In this document: in pieces, positions 56,271 to 64,000 of the stretch
Position numbering within the stretch: the first letter of the stretch is position 1
Layout: the number at the start of each line of letters is the position of its first letter
Assembly: GCF_012958305.1 (NCBI RefSeq)
Contig: NZ_JABBYO010000017.1
Coordinates: 1-64,000 of the forward strand
Length of the DNA: 64,000 bases
DNA from: Tautonia rosea
Lineage (GTDB): Bacteria > Planctomycetota > Planctomycetia > Isosphaerales > Isosphaeraceae
Direction of reading: 5' to 3'
Notes under the pieces: generated by a model
Databases searched by the model: none
What the model was told of the DNA's origin: nothing
Seen by the model: only the letters and a program-made list of their open reading frames with translations
Position numbers and translations under genes: made by a program

Positions 56271-57161
56271 GTGGCCACCGGAACCACCACGACCGGCGAA
56301 GACCGGATCGGTAACTATCGGATCGTCCGGGTCCTTCAGATGGGGCAGAACTCCGTGATCATGGAGGTCGTCCAGGAGGGCTCCGGCCGTCGCTTCGCCC
56401 TGAAGGAGCTGCTCGAAAGCCGATCGAGCGACCCGGCCGAACGGCGCGCCCTGGCGTTCGAGGCCAAGCTCGGCCAGATGTTCACCCACCCGAACCTCAT
56501 TCGGGTGCACGAGTTCGTCAACGCCAAGCCCTCGCCGTATTTCGTCATGGACTACTTCCCGGGCATGACGCTCCGCCTGGTGATCGGCAAGCCTCAAGAG
56601 TACGCCCTGCCGGCCGGACGCCCCCACATGGTGCTCCGTCAAGCAGCCGAGGCGCTGGCCTACATGCACGAGCAAGGCTGGGCCCACCGCGACGTCAAGC
56701 CCGAGAACATCCTGATCAACCGCTCCGGAGAGGTCCGGGTCATCGACTACGCCCTGGCCAAGAAGATTCCGACCGGATTCGGCAAGCTGTTCGCCGGAAA
56801 GCCTCCGAGGGAAGGAACTTACAGCTACATTTCCCCGGATGTGATCCGCCGGCTGGCCCCCTCGGCCGCAGCCGACATCTACAGCTTCGGTATCACCTGC
56901 TACGAGCTGGCGACCGGCCGGCAGCCCTTCCGGGCCAACTCGCCGATGGAACTGCTCAACAAGCACATGAAGGAGAAACCCGTCCCGCCGACCTCTTACA
57001 ACAAGAACGTGACCAAAGAATTCTCCGACTTGGTCTTGAAGATGCTCGCCAAAAAACCCGACGATCGTCTCAAGGATTTGCGGGAATTCCTCGCCGCGTT
57101 CAACCGGATCCGGATCTTCAAGGACGACCCTGACCCCATGGCCGACCGCTACTCCATGTGA
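56271..57161 (+). CDS. Serine/threonine protein kinase-like protein with altered G-loop and DFG
   Basis: 296 residues from GTG 56271, with AGGAGGG just upstream; the frame is open to 56142. Kinase fold: RVLQMGQNSVIMEVVQEGSG in place of a glycine-rich loop, FALKELLESRS with the VAIK-type lysine, AHRDVKPENILIN with intact HRD and asparagine, VIDYALAKKI where DFG is normally found (D-Y-A), and GTYSYISPDVIR in place of the APE segment. ADIYSFGITCYELATGRQPF follows. The DFG aspartate is kept, so activity is possible. No transmembrane or sensor domain. It lies between glgC and accA and might regulate either; that is inference. Confidence 0.85.
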   Translation: MATGTTTTGEDRIGNYRIVRVLQMGQNSVIMEVVQEGSGRRFALKELLESRSSDPAERRALAFEAKLGQMFTHPNLIRVHEFVNAKPSPYFVMDYFPGMTLRLVIGKPQEYALPAGRPHMVLRQAAEALAYMHEQGWAHRDVKPENILINRSGEVRVIDYALAKKIPTGFGKLFAGKPPREGTYSYISPDVIRRLAPSAAADIYSFGITCYELATGRQPFRANSPMELLNKHMKEKPVPPTSYNKNVTKEFSDLVLKMLAKKPDDRLKDLREFLAAFNRIRIFKDDPDPMADRYSM

Positions 57162-57293
57162 TCGCCGGGGAAAACCGCCGAGGGCTCCCGCTTCGCCTCG
57201 GAACCTGACTCGAATCCCAACGAAACCGACCCAGACCAAGACCACGCCGGTCCCCCCCGGCGAACGGCCCGCGCCAGGAGGAGGCGGCCGACC

Positions 57294-58415
57294 ATGCCCC
57301 CCGCCACCAACCCGAAGACCAATACCCAGGCCCCCAATCAGTACCGCCTGCCCTTCGAGGCCCCCATCTTCGAGATGGAGGCCCGGCTGGCCGAGCTTGA
57401 AGCCCGGCAATCTCAGGGAGACGGTTCGGGCTTGTCCGACCAGATTCGCACGATCCGGCGCGAGCTGATCGGCCTGAAACGGGCCATCTTCGCCAACCTG
57501 ACTCCCTGGGAAACGGTCCAGGTGTCTCGGCACCAGCTCCGTCCCCAGTCGCGTGATTACCTGGAGCTGATCTTCGACCAGTTCCTGGAGCTTCACGGCG
57601 ATCGCGCTGTCGGCGACGACCCGGCGATGGTCACCGGCTTCGCCCACCTCGGCGAGAAGAAGCTCATGTTCATCGGCCACCAGAAAGGCCGCGACCTGGC
57701 CGAGCGAACTGCCTGCAACTTCGGCTGCGCCCACCCCGAAGGATACCGTAAAGCGTTGCGCGCCATGAAGTTGGCGGCGAGGCACCAGTTGCCGATCGTG
57801 TGCCTGATCGACACGCCCGGGGCCTATCCCGGGATCCAGGCCGAGGAGCGAGGGCAGGCCGCCATCATTGCCGAGAACCTGATGGCGATGAGCCAGATCG
57901 ACACGCCGATCGTCTGCGTGGTCATCGGTGAAGGGGGCTCCGGAGGCGCCCTGGGCATCGGGATCGGCGACCGGGTGGGGATGATGGAGCACTCGTATTA
58001 CTCCGTCATCAGCCCCGAAGGATGCGCCACGATCCTCTGGAAGACCGCCGAGCGGAAAGACCGCGCCGCCGAGGCCCTGAAGATGACCGGCCGCGACCTC
58101 CTGCGGTTCGGGATTATCGACGAGGTGGTCGAGGAGCCTCCCGGCGGTGCCCACCGAGACCCCCGAGGGGCCGCCATCGCCCTGAAAGGGTTCCTGACCC
58201 GATCGCTCCGCAAGATCGCCGAGATCCCCCGCGAGCAACTCCTCGAACATCGCTACCAGAAGTTCCGCCGCATCGGCGAATTCTTCGAGGACCTTCCCGA
58301 ACCGATTGCCGCCGAGGGAGCCGCCACCGCCCGGGCCGAGGAAGAAACGCCTCAGGAACCCGTATCACCCTCGTCCGTCAACGGGATCTCGGTCCACCCG
58401 CCGGCCTCGTCCTGA
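57294..58415 (+). CDS. accA: Acetyl-CoA carboxylase carboxyltransferase subunit alpha
   Basis: 373 residues, ATG 57294 with AGGAGGAGG upstream. Transfers carboxyl from biotin to acetyl-CoA in fatty acid synthesis, with AccD. Diagnostic segments: FEAPIFEMEARLAELEARQS, TPWETVQVSRHQLRPQSRDY, FDQFLELHGDRAVGDDPAMV, DTPGAYPGIQAEERGQAAII and GEGGSGGALGIGIGDRVGMM. The C-terminus has a ~40-residue low-complexity extension beyond the usual ~320 residues. accD is not in the window. Confidence 0.95.
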   Translation: MPPATNPKTNTQAPNQYRLPFEAPIFEMEARLAELEARQSQGDGSGLSDQIRTIRRELIGLKRAIFANLTPWETVQVSRHQLRPQSRDYLELIFDQFLELHGDRAVGDDPAMVTGFAHLGEKKLMFIGHQKGRDLAERTACNFGCAHPEGYRKALRAMKLAARHQLPIVCLIDTPGAYPGIQAEERGQAAIIAENLMAMSQIDTPIVCVVIGEGGSGGALGIGIGDRVGMMEHSYYSVISPEGCATILWKTAERKDRAAEALKMTGRDLLRFGIIDEVVEEPPGGAHRDPRGAAIALKGFLTRSLRKIAEIPREQLLEHRYQKFRRIGEFFEDLPEPIAAEGAATARAEEETPQEPVSPSSVNGISVHPPASS

Positions 58416-58442
58416 TCCGAGCCGAACCGAGGCGCCCCCTGC

Positions 58443-58698
58443 GGTGCGCCTTCGGTGCGCGGCTCGGTGCGCTGAATGCAAACGTCGAAACGTGTGATTA
58501 AGCCGTGAGTTCTGACGATTGAACCCGTTCGTTTCGGTAATTCGTTCGGACACTCTCGACCGAGGAACGAGGACGATGGCCCGAACGATTGCCGAGGGTC
58601 CGCCGGCATCGCGATCAGCCACCTGATGGCGTCCTTCCAAGGCGCGGTGTGCCGTCGGGTGCGCTCGCGGTGCGCTGTCCGGTGCGCTCGCGGTGCGC
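58443..58698. repeat. GGTGCGC heptamer arrays, 11-12 bp spacing
   Basis: Cluster 1: GGTGCGC at 58443, 58454 and 58466. Cluster 2: a GGTGTGC at 58646, then GGTGCGC at 58658, 58669, 58681 and 58692. Spacings are 11 or 12 bases, close to one DNA helical turn. The surrounding gap (58416-59355) has no recognisable gene. Confidence 0.7.
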
Positions 58699-59355
58699 CG
58701 GGGAGAAATAACGGAACTGATTATCAAAGAACAACTTCGGGCGATCGAGATCGTTCGTTTCGTCAGATCAACGTTCGTCTCGAGGGATTCAACGAGCCTG
58801 GTTTCGTGAGTGGCCGCCAGCCTCTCCCCGACACGCGGGGAAGAAGGGCCAGGGGGGCCGTTCCTCGCACGCAGCAGCCACAATCGGAAGACGAGCCTCC
58901 GGATCTCGTGCGGAGTGTTCCTCGACACTTCGGAGCGAAACCAGGGAGACGACTCCTTCTCTATAAGGATCAGGAAAACGAGGAGGGCCAAGCACAATAA
59001 TCCGGAGAAACGGGAGAGGAACGCCCGCCAATCCAGCAGAGGTTTCGGAGCGGCACACGACCAGAGCACGTTCGTCTCGGAAATGACGAACTAGAGTGCT
59101 TGAGAGCGGTGCTCGATGGTCTGTCGAGGTTCGTTCGACGCTCGGTTCCCTCACCCGGCCTCCGGCCATGCTCTCCACCGGAAACCGACGGAGGGAGGGT
59201 CACGAGGACTTTGCGAAAGACGCGGCCGGCAGTCTGGCTCCCTCGCCCTTGATCGTGCAAAAGGATCGAGGATCGGCGGACGAGTCCCCTCGCGAAGACG
59301 GAACCGGAAGCGCAGTGCGACCACCCTTTCCGAGGAGTTTGGGAGTTGGGCACAC

Positions 59356-59823
59356 ATGGCAGAGCGTCTGGGTCGTGACCAGGAACCCGAGGTCTTCGAT
59401 CGACTGCAGCGGCTCGCCCTTCACGAGCGCCGTCGTCGTTGGGACAGCACGCGCAACGCCTTGGCGGCCGGTGCCGGTGAGCTGGACGACAAGAGCCAGG
59501 GCGCCTCGATGCCGTCAGACATGCTCATCGAGCGGTTTGAATGGATCGAATGTCAGATGACCCTGCTGGCGAAGGAGCTGAGACGGGTCGAGCATCGCTC
59601 GAAAATGATCGCCTTGCGGGCTCGGATTGCGGTCGTGCTGGGGCTGGTCACGGCCTTCGCCTGCATGGGGCTCTGGAGCGGCACCTTGCAGGGGTGGTTC
59701 CTGAGCATCCCGGGATCATCGAACACACAAGCGATCCTCGGGGCTTCGGGGTCTCTGGGCGGGGAAGGCCTGGGAGGGGCAAGACTCGGTCAGCCCCCGT
59801 CGGATGATTCCGAGGCACGCTGA
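59356..59823 (+). CDS. Hypothetical membrane protein, 155 aa
   Basis: ATG 59356 (MAERLGRDQEPEVFDRLQRL), with GGGAG about 10 bases upstream; the open frame extends further up without protein-like sequence. An N-terminal helical soluble part (IERFEWIECQMTLLAKELRR) is followed by one membrane helix (IAVVLGLVTAFACMGLW) and a Gly/Ser-rich tail. Its end overlaps the end of the convergent histidine kinase gene by 34 bases. Function unknown. Confidence 0.6.
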   Translation: MAERLGRDQEPEVFDRLQRLALHERRRRWDSTRNALAAGAGELDDKSQGASMPSDMLIERFEWIECQMTLLAKELRRVEHRSKMIALRARIAVVLGLVTAFACMGLWSGTLQGWFLSIPGSSNTQAILGASGSLGGEGLGGARLGQPPSDDSEAR

Positions 59824-61382
59824 CGGAGCGCAAGCACGCGAGCCAGGCTTTCCGCCTCGACCGGCTTGGTGAGAAAGAGGTCGAAGCAAGCGTCCTGTTC
59901 GAGAGGCGTTTCCCCCGGCCGCTGTCCGGGGCTGAAGCCGGTCAGGGCAACGATCACGGGGCGATCCGAGCCAGAGGAGTCGATGATGCGCTGGGCCACG
60001 TCTCTGCCATCGAGATCCGGCAGGCCGAGATCGAGCAAGACCAGATCCGGTTGCATTCGCTCCACTTCGGCCAGGGCCGAGGTCCCGTCGAACGCCACGG
60101 AGACCTCGTGACCCTCCTGTTCGAGCAAAAGGGCGAGCAACCGGGCGGCGTCGCGTTCGTCGTCAACGATGAGGATGCGTCTTGGCATCGAGGCCGAAAC
60201 GGAGCCGCTCTCGGCAGTCGCCTCTGGGGTCGGTCCGGCGAGGGTCGAGACGGCCTGATCGGCCAGCGGGAGGCGAATGGTGAAGGTGCTGCCCTGGCCG
60301 ATGCCGTCGCTCTGGGCGGAGATGGTGCCGCCGTGGCGTTCGATCAGGTTGCGGACCAGCGCCAGGCCGATTCCCAGTCCCCGGCCGTTGTGTTCCGGGG
60401 CCTGGGCGAACAGATCGAACAGATGAGGCAAGAACTCAGGGTCGATTCCGTGACCGTTGTCCCGGATCTGAATGACGGCCTGGCGCGGGTCGCAATGGCC
60501 CAGCACCTCGATCAGGCCGCCCGGATCGGTATACTTCGCCGCGTTGGTGATTAGGTTGACAATCACCTGTTCCAGGCGAGTTGGGTCGGCCTCGATGGTC
60601 ATCGGGTCGTCAGGGAGCGACACGGTCAGGCGGTGCCGTGACTCGTCCACGATGGACCGGGTCGAGGCGACGGCGGACGAAACGACCTCGGCCAGCGCGA
60701 TCCGGGAACGGCGGATCTCCAGGTCTCCTCGCGTCACGCGGGCCACGTCGAGCATGTCGTCCATCAACCGGGTCATGGTCAGGACACCCCGGCTGATCCC
60801 CTCGACCGCATCGGCAAGGTCGCCCTGAATGGGACCAGAGAGCCTTGCCAGTTGCAGGCCGACGGCAATCGTCCCGAGCGGGTTGCGCAGCTCGTGGCCG
60901 AGCACGCCGAGAAATTCGTTGAGCCGTTGGTGGGCCTGCTGGAGCTGGGCCGCCTGATGCTCGACGTAAGCCACGACCGCCCTGGCGATGGCATCATCAA
61001 TATGCACGCCAATGGCCACCACCTGCTCGAACCCGGGCTCGTGGCCGAGCGCCTGGTGCAGATGATCCAGAATGACGATGCGGAGTAACTGATAGTCGAT
61101 GACGACGTCTTGCAACTCCCAACCGACCTTCCAGCGATAACGACCGTGAGCGACCGCTTCCTCTCGCGGCGAATCGTTGCCGCCGGAGAGATCGTCTCCG
61201 AGGGCTCGAAGGAAGTCGTCGAGGTCGTCGCGCAGCTCCTCCCGATGGGCCCCCGGGCGACCATGTCCCTGGGCGATGGCACGCTCGGCCCAGGTGTCGA
61301 GAATCGCCTCGGCGTCGCGGCGAAGGATCGCGCCGAGATCGGCATGATTTCGATCTCGGATCGCATGCGTCGAAGGGGTCAT
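59790..61382 (-). CDS. Hybrid histidine kinase with RsbRD-like N-terminus and receiver domain
   Basis: About 530 residues from ATG 61382 ([20 protein letters not shown]); the frame is open to 61502 without homology. The N-terminal ~150 residues ([40 protein letters not shown]) resemble the RsbRD/globin-like sensing domain. HisKA has the phospho-histidine in [20 protein letters not shown]. The ATPase domain has [34 protein letters not shown] and [11 protein letters not shown]. The C-terminal receiver has [40 protein letters not shown] (acceptor Asp) and FLTKPV. No membrane helix, so a cytoplasmic stress or redox sensor is likely. No output regulator is adjacent. Confidence 0.92.
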   Translation of the reverse strand: MTPSTHAIRDRNHADLGAILRRDAEAILDTWAERAIAQGHGRPGAHREELRDDLDDFLRALGDDLSGGNDSPREEAVAHGRYRWKVGWELQDVVIDYQLLRIVILDHLHQALGHEPGFEQVVAIGVHIDDAIARAVVAYVEHQAAQLQQAHQRLNEFLGVLGHELRNPLGTIAVGLQLARLSGPIQGDLADAVEGISRGVLTMTRLMDDMLDVARVTRGDLEIRRSRIALAEVVSSAVASTRSIVDESRHRLTVSLPDDPMTIEADPTRLEQVIVNLITNAAKYTDPGGLIEVLGHCDPRQAVIQIRDNGHGIDPEFLPHLFDLFAQAPEHNGRGLGIGLALVRNLIERHGGTISAQSDGIGQGSTFTIRLPLADQAVSTLAGPTPEATAESGSVSASMPRRILIVDDERDAARLLALLLEQEGHEVSVAFDGTSALAEVERMQPDLVLLDLGLPDLDGRDVAQRIIDSSGSDRPVIVALTGFSPGQRPGETPLEQDACFDLFLTKPVEAESLARVLALRQRASESSDGG

Positions 61383-61804
61383 CAAGTCACGAACCTCGTC
61401 AAGAGGGAGGTAAGGAATCCTCCGGAAGGCGATCAATCCGCAGACAAAAGCAGATGGGAGCGATGGGTGAAGATCGAGCACTCGGGGATGGATTGGCGTC
61501 ACCGGAAACCGTCAACACTCCGAGGAAATGAGCGTGGCGGAAGAGGCGCATGGCAGCGAGTCATGATACCCCCTGGCCTGAGCGTTTGGGAATCCCCTGG
61601 CCGTGCGATTCGGGGGAGTCGAACGGGGAAGATCACCCATCGCTCGGACTCGGGAACCCGTCTCGAGGAGCGACCGAAGAACCCCGAACACTGAGACTCC
61701 CTCTTTCCGACACGGTGCCAAACCTGAGACAATCAGCATCGAGCCGCATCCGCCCGCGGCACGGGGCTTCACCACCACACACCGCCCAGACGTGGACCCG
61801 AACG

Positions 61805-63895
61805 ATGACATTGAGACGAAGGATGGCCCTGATCGGGCTCTTGACGATCATGACGACGGCTTCTCAATCCCCGGCCGATGAGGGGATGTGGGTCTTCAAC
61901 AACCTGCCGCTCAACCAGTTGAAGGCCAAGTACGGCTTCGAGCCGACCGAGGAGTGGATCACCCGCATTCGCTCGTCGGCCGTGCGTTTCAACAACGGGG
62001 GCTCCGGCTCGTTCGTCTCGGCCGACGGCCTGGTGATGACCAACCACCACGTCGCCGCCGACACCTTGCAAAAGCTGAGCACCGCGGAGAATGACTACTA
62101 CCGCGTCGGCTTCCTGGCCGAGAATCGCGAGGCCGAGCTACCCGCGCCCGACCTGGAGCTGAACGTCACGGTGGCCATCCAGGACGTGACCGACCAGGTC
62201 AACGCGGCCGTGACCGCGTCGATGTCGGACGCCGAGGCGGCCGCGGCGCGTCGCTCGGCAATGGCGGGCATTGAGCAGGCGGCCTCCGAGGCGAACGGCC
62301 TGAGGAACGATGTCGTCACCCTGTATCAAGGGGGACAGTATCATCTTTACACCTACAAGAAGTACACGGACGTTCGACTTGTCTTCGCTCCCGAATTCGA
62401 TGTCGCGTTCTTCGGTGGAGATGAAGACAACTTCGAATATCCTCGCTATTGCCTCGACGTGGCCTTCGTGCGGGCCTACGAGGATGGCAAGCCGGCCCGG
62501 CCCGAGCATTACCTGAGCTGGAGCGCGAACGGGTCGGAGGCGGGGGATCTCGTCTTCGTCGCCGGCCACCCCGGCCGGACAAGCCGGTTGAACACGGTGG
62601 CCCACCTGGAATACTTCCGTGACACCGGCTTTCCGTTCCTGCTCGACCTGATCCGCAACCGCGAGGCCTCCCTTTCTGTCTTCAGCCAGCAGGGCGAGGA
62701 AGAAGCACGGCAGGCGAAGGAAGATCTGTTCGGCTACCAGAACAGCCGCAAGGCCCGCCTGGGAGGCTACCAAGGCTTGCGCGATGAAAACTTCATGCGT
62801 CGCAAGCAAGAAGCCGAGCAGGCGCTCCGCGAGCAGGTTGCGTCGGACCCCGAATCGGCCGCCGCCTACGCGGACGCCTGGGACAAGATTGCCGCGTCTC
62901 GGAGCGTCGCCGCTGAGCATCTGGTGGCGTACAACATGCTGGAGCGAGGTCAGGCGTTCGAGTCTCGCCTCTTTCAAATCGCCCGAACCCTCGCCCGCCT
63001 GGCCGCGGAGCAGGAGACGCCGAACGAGAACCGCCTGCGGGAGTATCGTGAAACCGCCTTGCCGTCGTTGTTCCTTGGCCTTTACTCCGAAGCGCCGATT
63101 TACCCGGAATACGAGATCTTTCGCCTGACCAATGCCCTGACGTACTGGCGAGACACCGTCGGCGCGGACGACCCGGTGGTTCAGCGCGTGCTGGGGGATC
63201 GCGAACCGGAGGAGGTCGCCCGATCGCTGGTCGAAGGGACGAAACTGGGCGATGTGAAGGTTCGCAAAATGATGGCCAAGGGAGGCTCGGAGGCGATCGC
63301 CGCCAGCGACGACCCGATGATCGCCCTGGCCGTGGCCGTCGATCCTGAGTCGAGGGCCGTGCGGAAGATCTGGGAAGACGACGTTGAGGGGGTGGAGTCG
63401 GCCCAGTACGGGAGGATCGCCAAGGCTCTGTTCGAGAGCCTCGGAGATGCGATCTACCCCGATGCCACCTTTACCCTCCGCCTGGCCTTCGGCACCGTAG
63501 CCGGCTGGGAGGAAGACGGTGAAACGATCCCGCCCTACACGCAGGTCGAGGGCCTGTTCGAAAAGGCGGAGACAAAAGGAAACGTTGATCCGTACCACGT
63601 TCCCGAATCGTGGGTCGAGGCGAAGGAGTCGGGGCGGCTCGACCTGTCGACACCGATGAATTTCGTCTCGACGGCCGACATTATCGGCGGCAACTCCGGC
63701 AGCCCGGTCGTCGATCGGGAGGGGAAGGTGGTCGGTCTGATCTTCGACGGCAATATTCACTCGTTGATTCTTGACTTCGGCTACGACGACACGCTCGCCC
63801 GCGCCGTTTCGGTTGATTCTCGGGTGATTGCCGAGGCGTTGAAGTCGGTCTACCAGGCCGACGCCTTGCTGAACGAACTGACCGGCGGGGAATGA
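61805..63895 (+). CDS. S46 family dipeptidyl-peptidase (DPP7/DPP11-like)
   Basis: 696 residues from ATG 61805 (MTLRRRMALIGLLTIMTTAS), a signal peptide. S46 enzymes remove dipeptides from peptide N-termini in the periplasm. The trypsin-like catalytic residues are visible: histidine in ADGLVMTNHHVAADTLQKLS, aspartate likely in the VAFFGGDEDNFEYPRYCLDV segment, and serine in IIGGNSGSPVVDREGKVVGL. The helical insertion typical of the family spans ~270-560. MWVFNNLPLNQLKAKYGFEP is the usual family start. Length is normal. Confidence 0.93.
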   Translation: MTLRRRMALIGLLTIMTTASQSPADEGMWVFNNLPLNQLKAKYGFEPTEEWITRIRSSAVRFNNGGSGSFVSADGLVMTNHHVAADTLQKLSTAENDYYRVGFLAENREAELPAPDLELNVTVAIQDVTDQVNAAVTASMSDAEAAAARRSAMAGIEQAASEANGLRNDVVTLYQGGQYHLYTYKKYTDVRLVFAPEFDVAFFGGDEDNFEYPRYCLDVAFVRAYEDGKPARPEHYLSWSANGSEAGDLVFVAGHPGRTSRLNTVAHLEYFRDTGFPFLLDLIRNREASLSVFSQQGEEEARQAKEDLFGYQNSRKARLGGYQGLRDENFMRRKQEAEQALREQVASDPESAAAYADAWDKIAASRSVAAEHLVAYNMLERGQAFESRLFQIARTLARLAAEQETPNENRLREYRETALPSLFLGLYSEAPIYPEYEIFRLTNALTYWRDTVGADDPVVQRVLGDREPEEVARSLVEGTKLGDVKVRKMMAKGGSEAIAASDDPMIALAVAVDPESRAVRKIWEDDVEGVESAQYGRIAKALFESLGDAIYPDATFTLRLAFGTVAGWEEDGETIPPYTQVEGLFEKAETKGNVDPYHVPESWVEAKESGRLDLSTPMNFVSTADIIGGNSGSPVVDREGKVVGLIFDGNIHSLILDFGYDDTLARAVSVDSRVIAEALKSVYQADALLNELTGGE

Positions 63896-63903
63896 TCGCC
63901 GAT

Positions 63904-63944
63904 CGCCGGGCCCCGCGTTGGCAATCTGCCAAGGGGGCCCGGCG
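63904..63944 (+). terminator. Strong GC-rich hairpin after the S46 peptidase gene
   Basis: CGCCGGGCCCC (63904-63914) pairs with GGGGCCCGGCG (63934-63944), with an inner stem TTGGCA/TGCCAA and an ATC loop. No T tract follows, so it is terminator-like rather than a classical intrinsic terminator. It starts 8 bases after the stop. Confidence 0.6.
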
Positions 63945-64000
63945 TTGGGTCGGTCACGCTCCGGATCTCGGAGGCGTCTCGGTCGGATCGGGAAGGTTGG

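Noticed and set aside
56028-58250. Leftward open frame of about 740 codons
   Set aside because: Runs antisense through the glgC end, kinase and accA genes, all of which have strong family motifs.

Overview
The window looks like chromosomal DNA of a high-GC planctomycete, probably Isosphaeraceae or a close relative. The taxonomic call is inference from gene content: a DUF1592/DUF1588/DUF1585 protein, a PVC-type CxxCH heme protein with HEAT repeats, two neutral-ceramidase-like secreted proteins, a giant surface protein with a PRLENLERR-type N-terminus, DUF1580, and a HicA/XisI pocket. Many secreted proteins, weak Shine-Dalgarno sites and long intergenic gaps fit the same picture.

Layout. 0.1-8 kb: secreted or periplasmic proteins (DUF1592 cytochrome-like protein with a shortened C-terminus; a ceramidase whose signal peptide is put out of frame by a 25-bp tandem duplication; a CxxCH plus squalene-cyclase-like protein; a Tat-exported BNR/sialidase-like protein). 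8.2-15.6 kb: transposase remnants and a ~2,300-residue surface protein (C39-like, Calx-beta, LamG, beta-helix, FG-GAP/VCBS) whose last ~63 codons look like a captured IS21 IstA fragment. 16-18.4 kb: IS wreckage (IS5-type fragment, a decayed IS4-family element with 36-bp ends, and a dead tyrosine integrase next to tRNA-Phe).

19.07-31.17 kb: a 12,059-bp integrated element bounded by perfect 46-bp direct repeats of the 3' half of tRNA-Ile(GAT). It encodes a tyrosine integrase, a DUF1580-type HTH protein, a P4-type primase/helicase, a small terminase subunit, a tape-measure-like protein, an RHH regulator, a dCTP-deaminase-like protein and about ten small unknown proteins. I see no capsid, portal, large terminase or lysis gene. 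Size, tRNA site, int, HTH, primase and TerS resemble a phage satellite (PICI-like); a decayed prophage is the alternative. Five copies of the palindrome TGTAACGsCGTTACA sit only inside this element, and a long inverted repeat lies just after the primase.

31.4-44 kb: a small acidic-tailed protein, a response regulator, then a complex I cluster: nuoBCD (triple fusion), [hicA, unknown, xisH remnant, xisI], nuoI, unknown, nuoA, nuoH, nuoJ, nuoK, nuoN. NuoJ carries a ~390-residue WD40 beta-propeller between its fourth and fifth membrane helices, which is the most unusual protein in the window. nuoE, F, G, L and M are not here.

44-64 kb: rhomboid protease; an AT-rich gene frameshifted at an A7 run that appears to have landed at the 5' end of a HEPN-like gene; FAD oxidoreductase; PVC-type heme protein and second ceramidase (same strand, 6 bp apart); glgC, a degenerate protein kinase and accA; a helically phased GGTGCGC repeat array; a hybrid histidine kinase; and an S46 dipeptidyl-peptidase.
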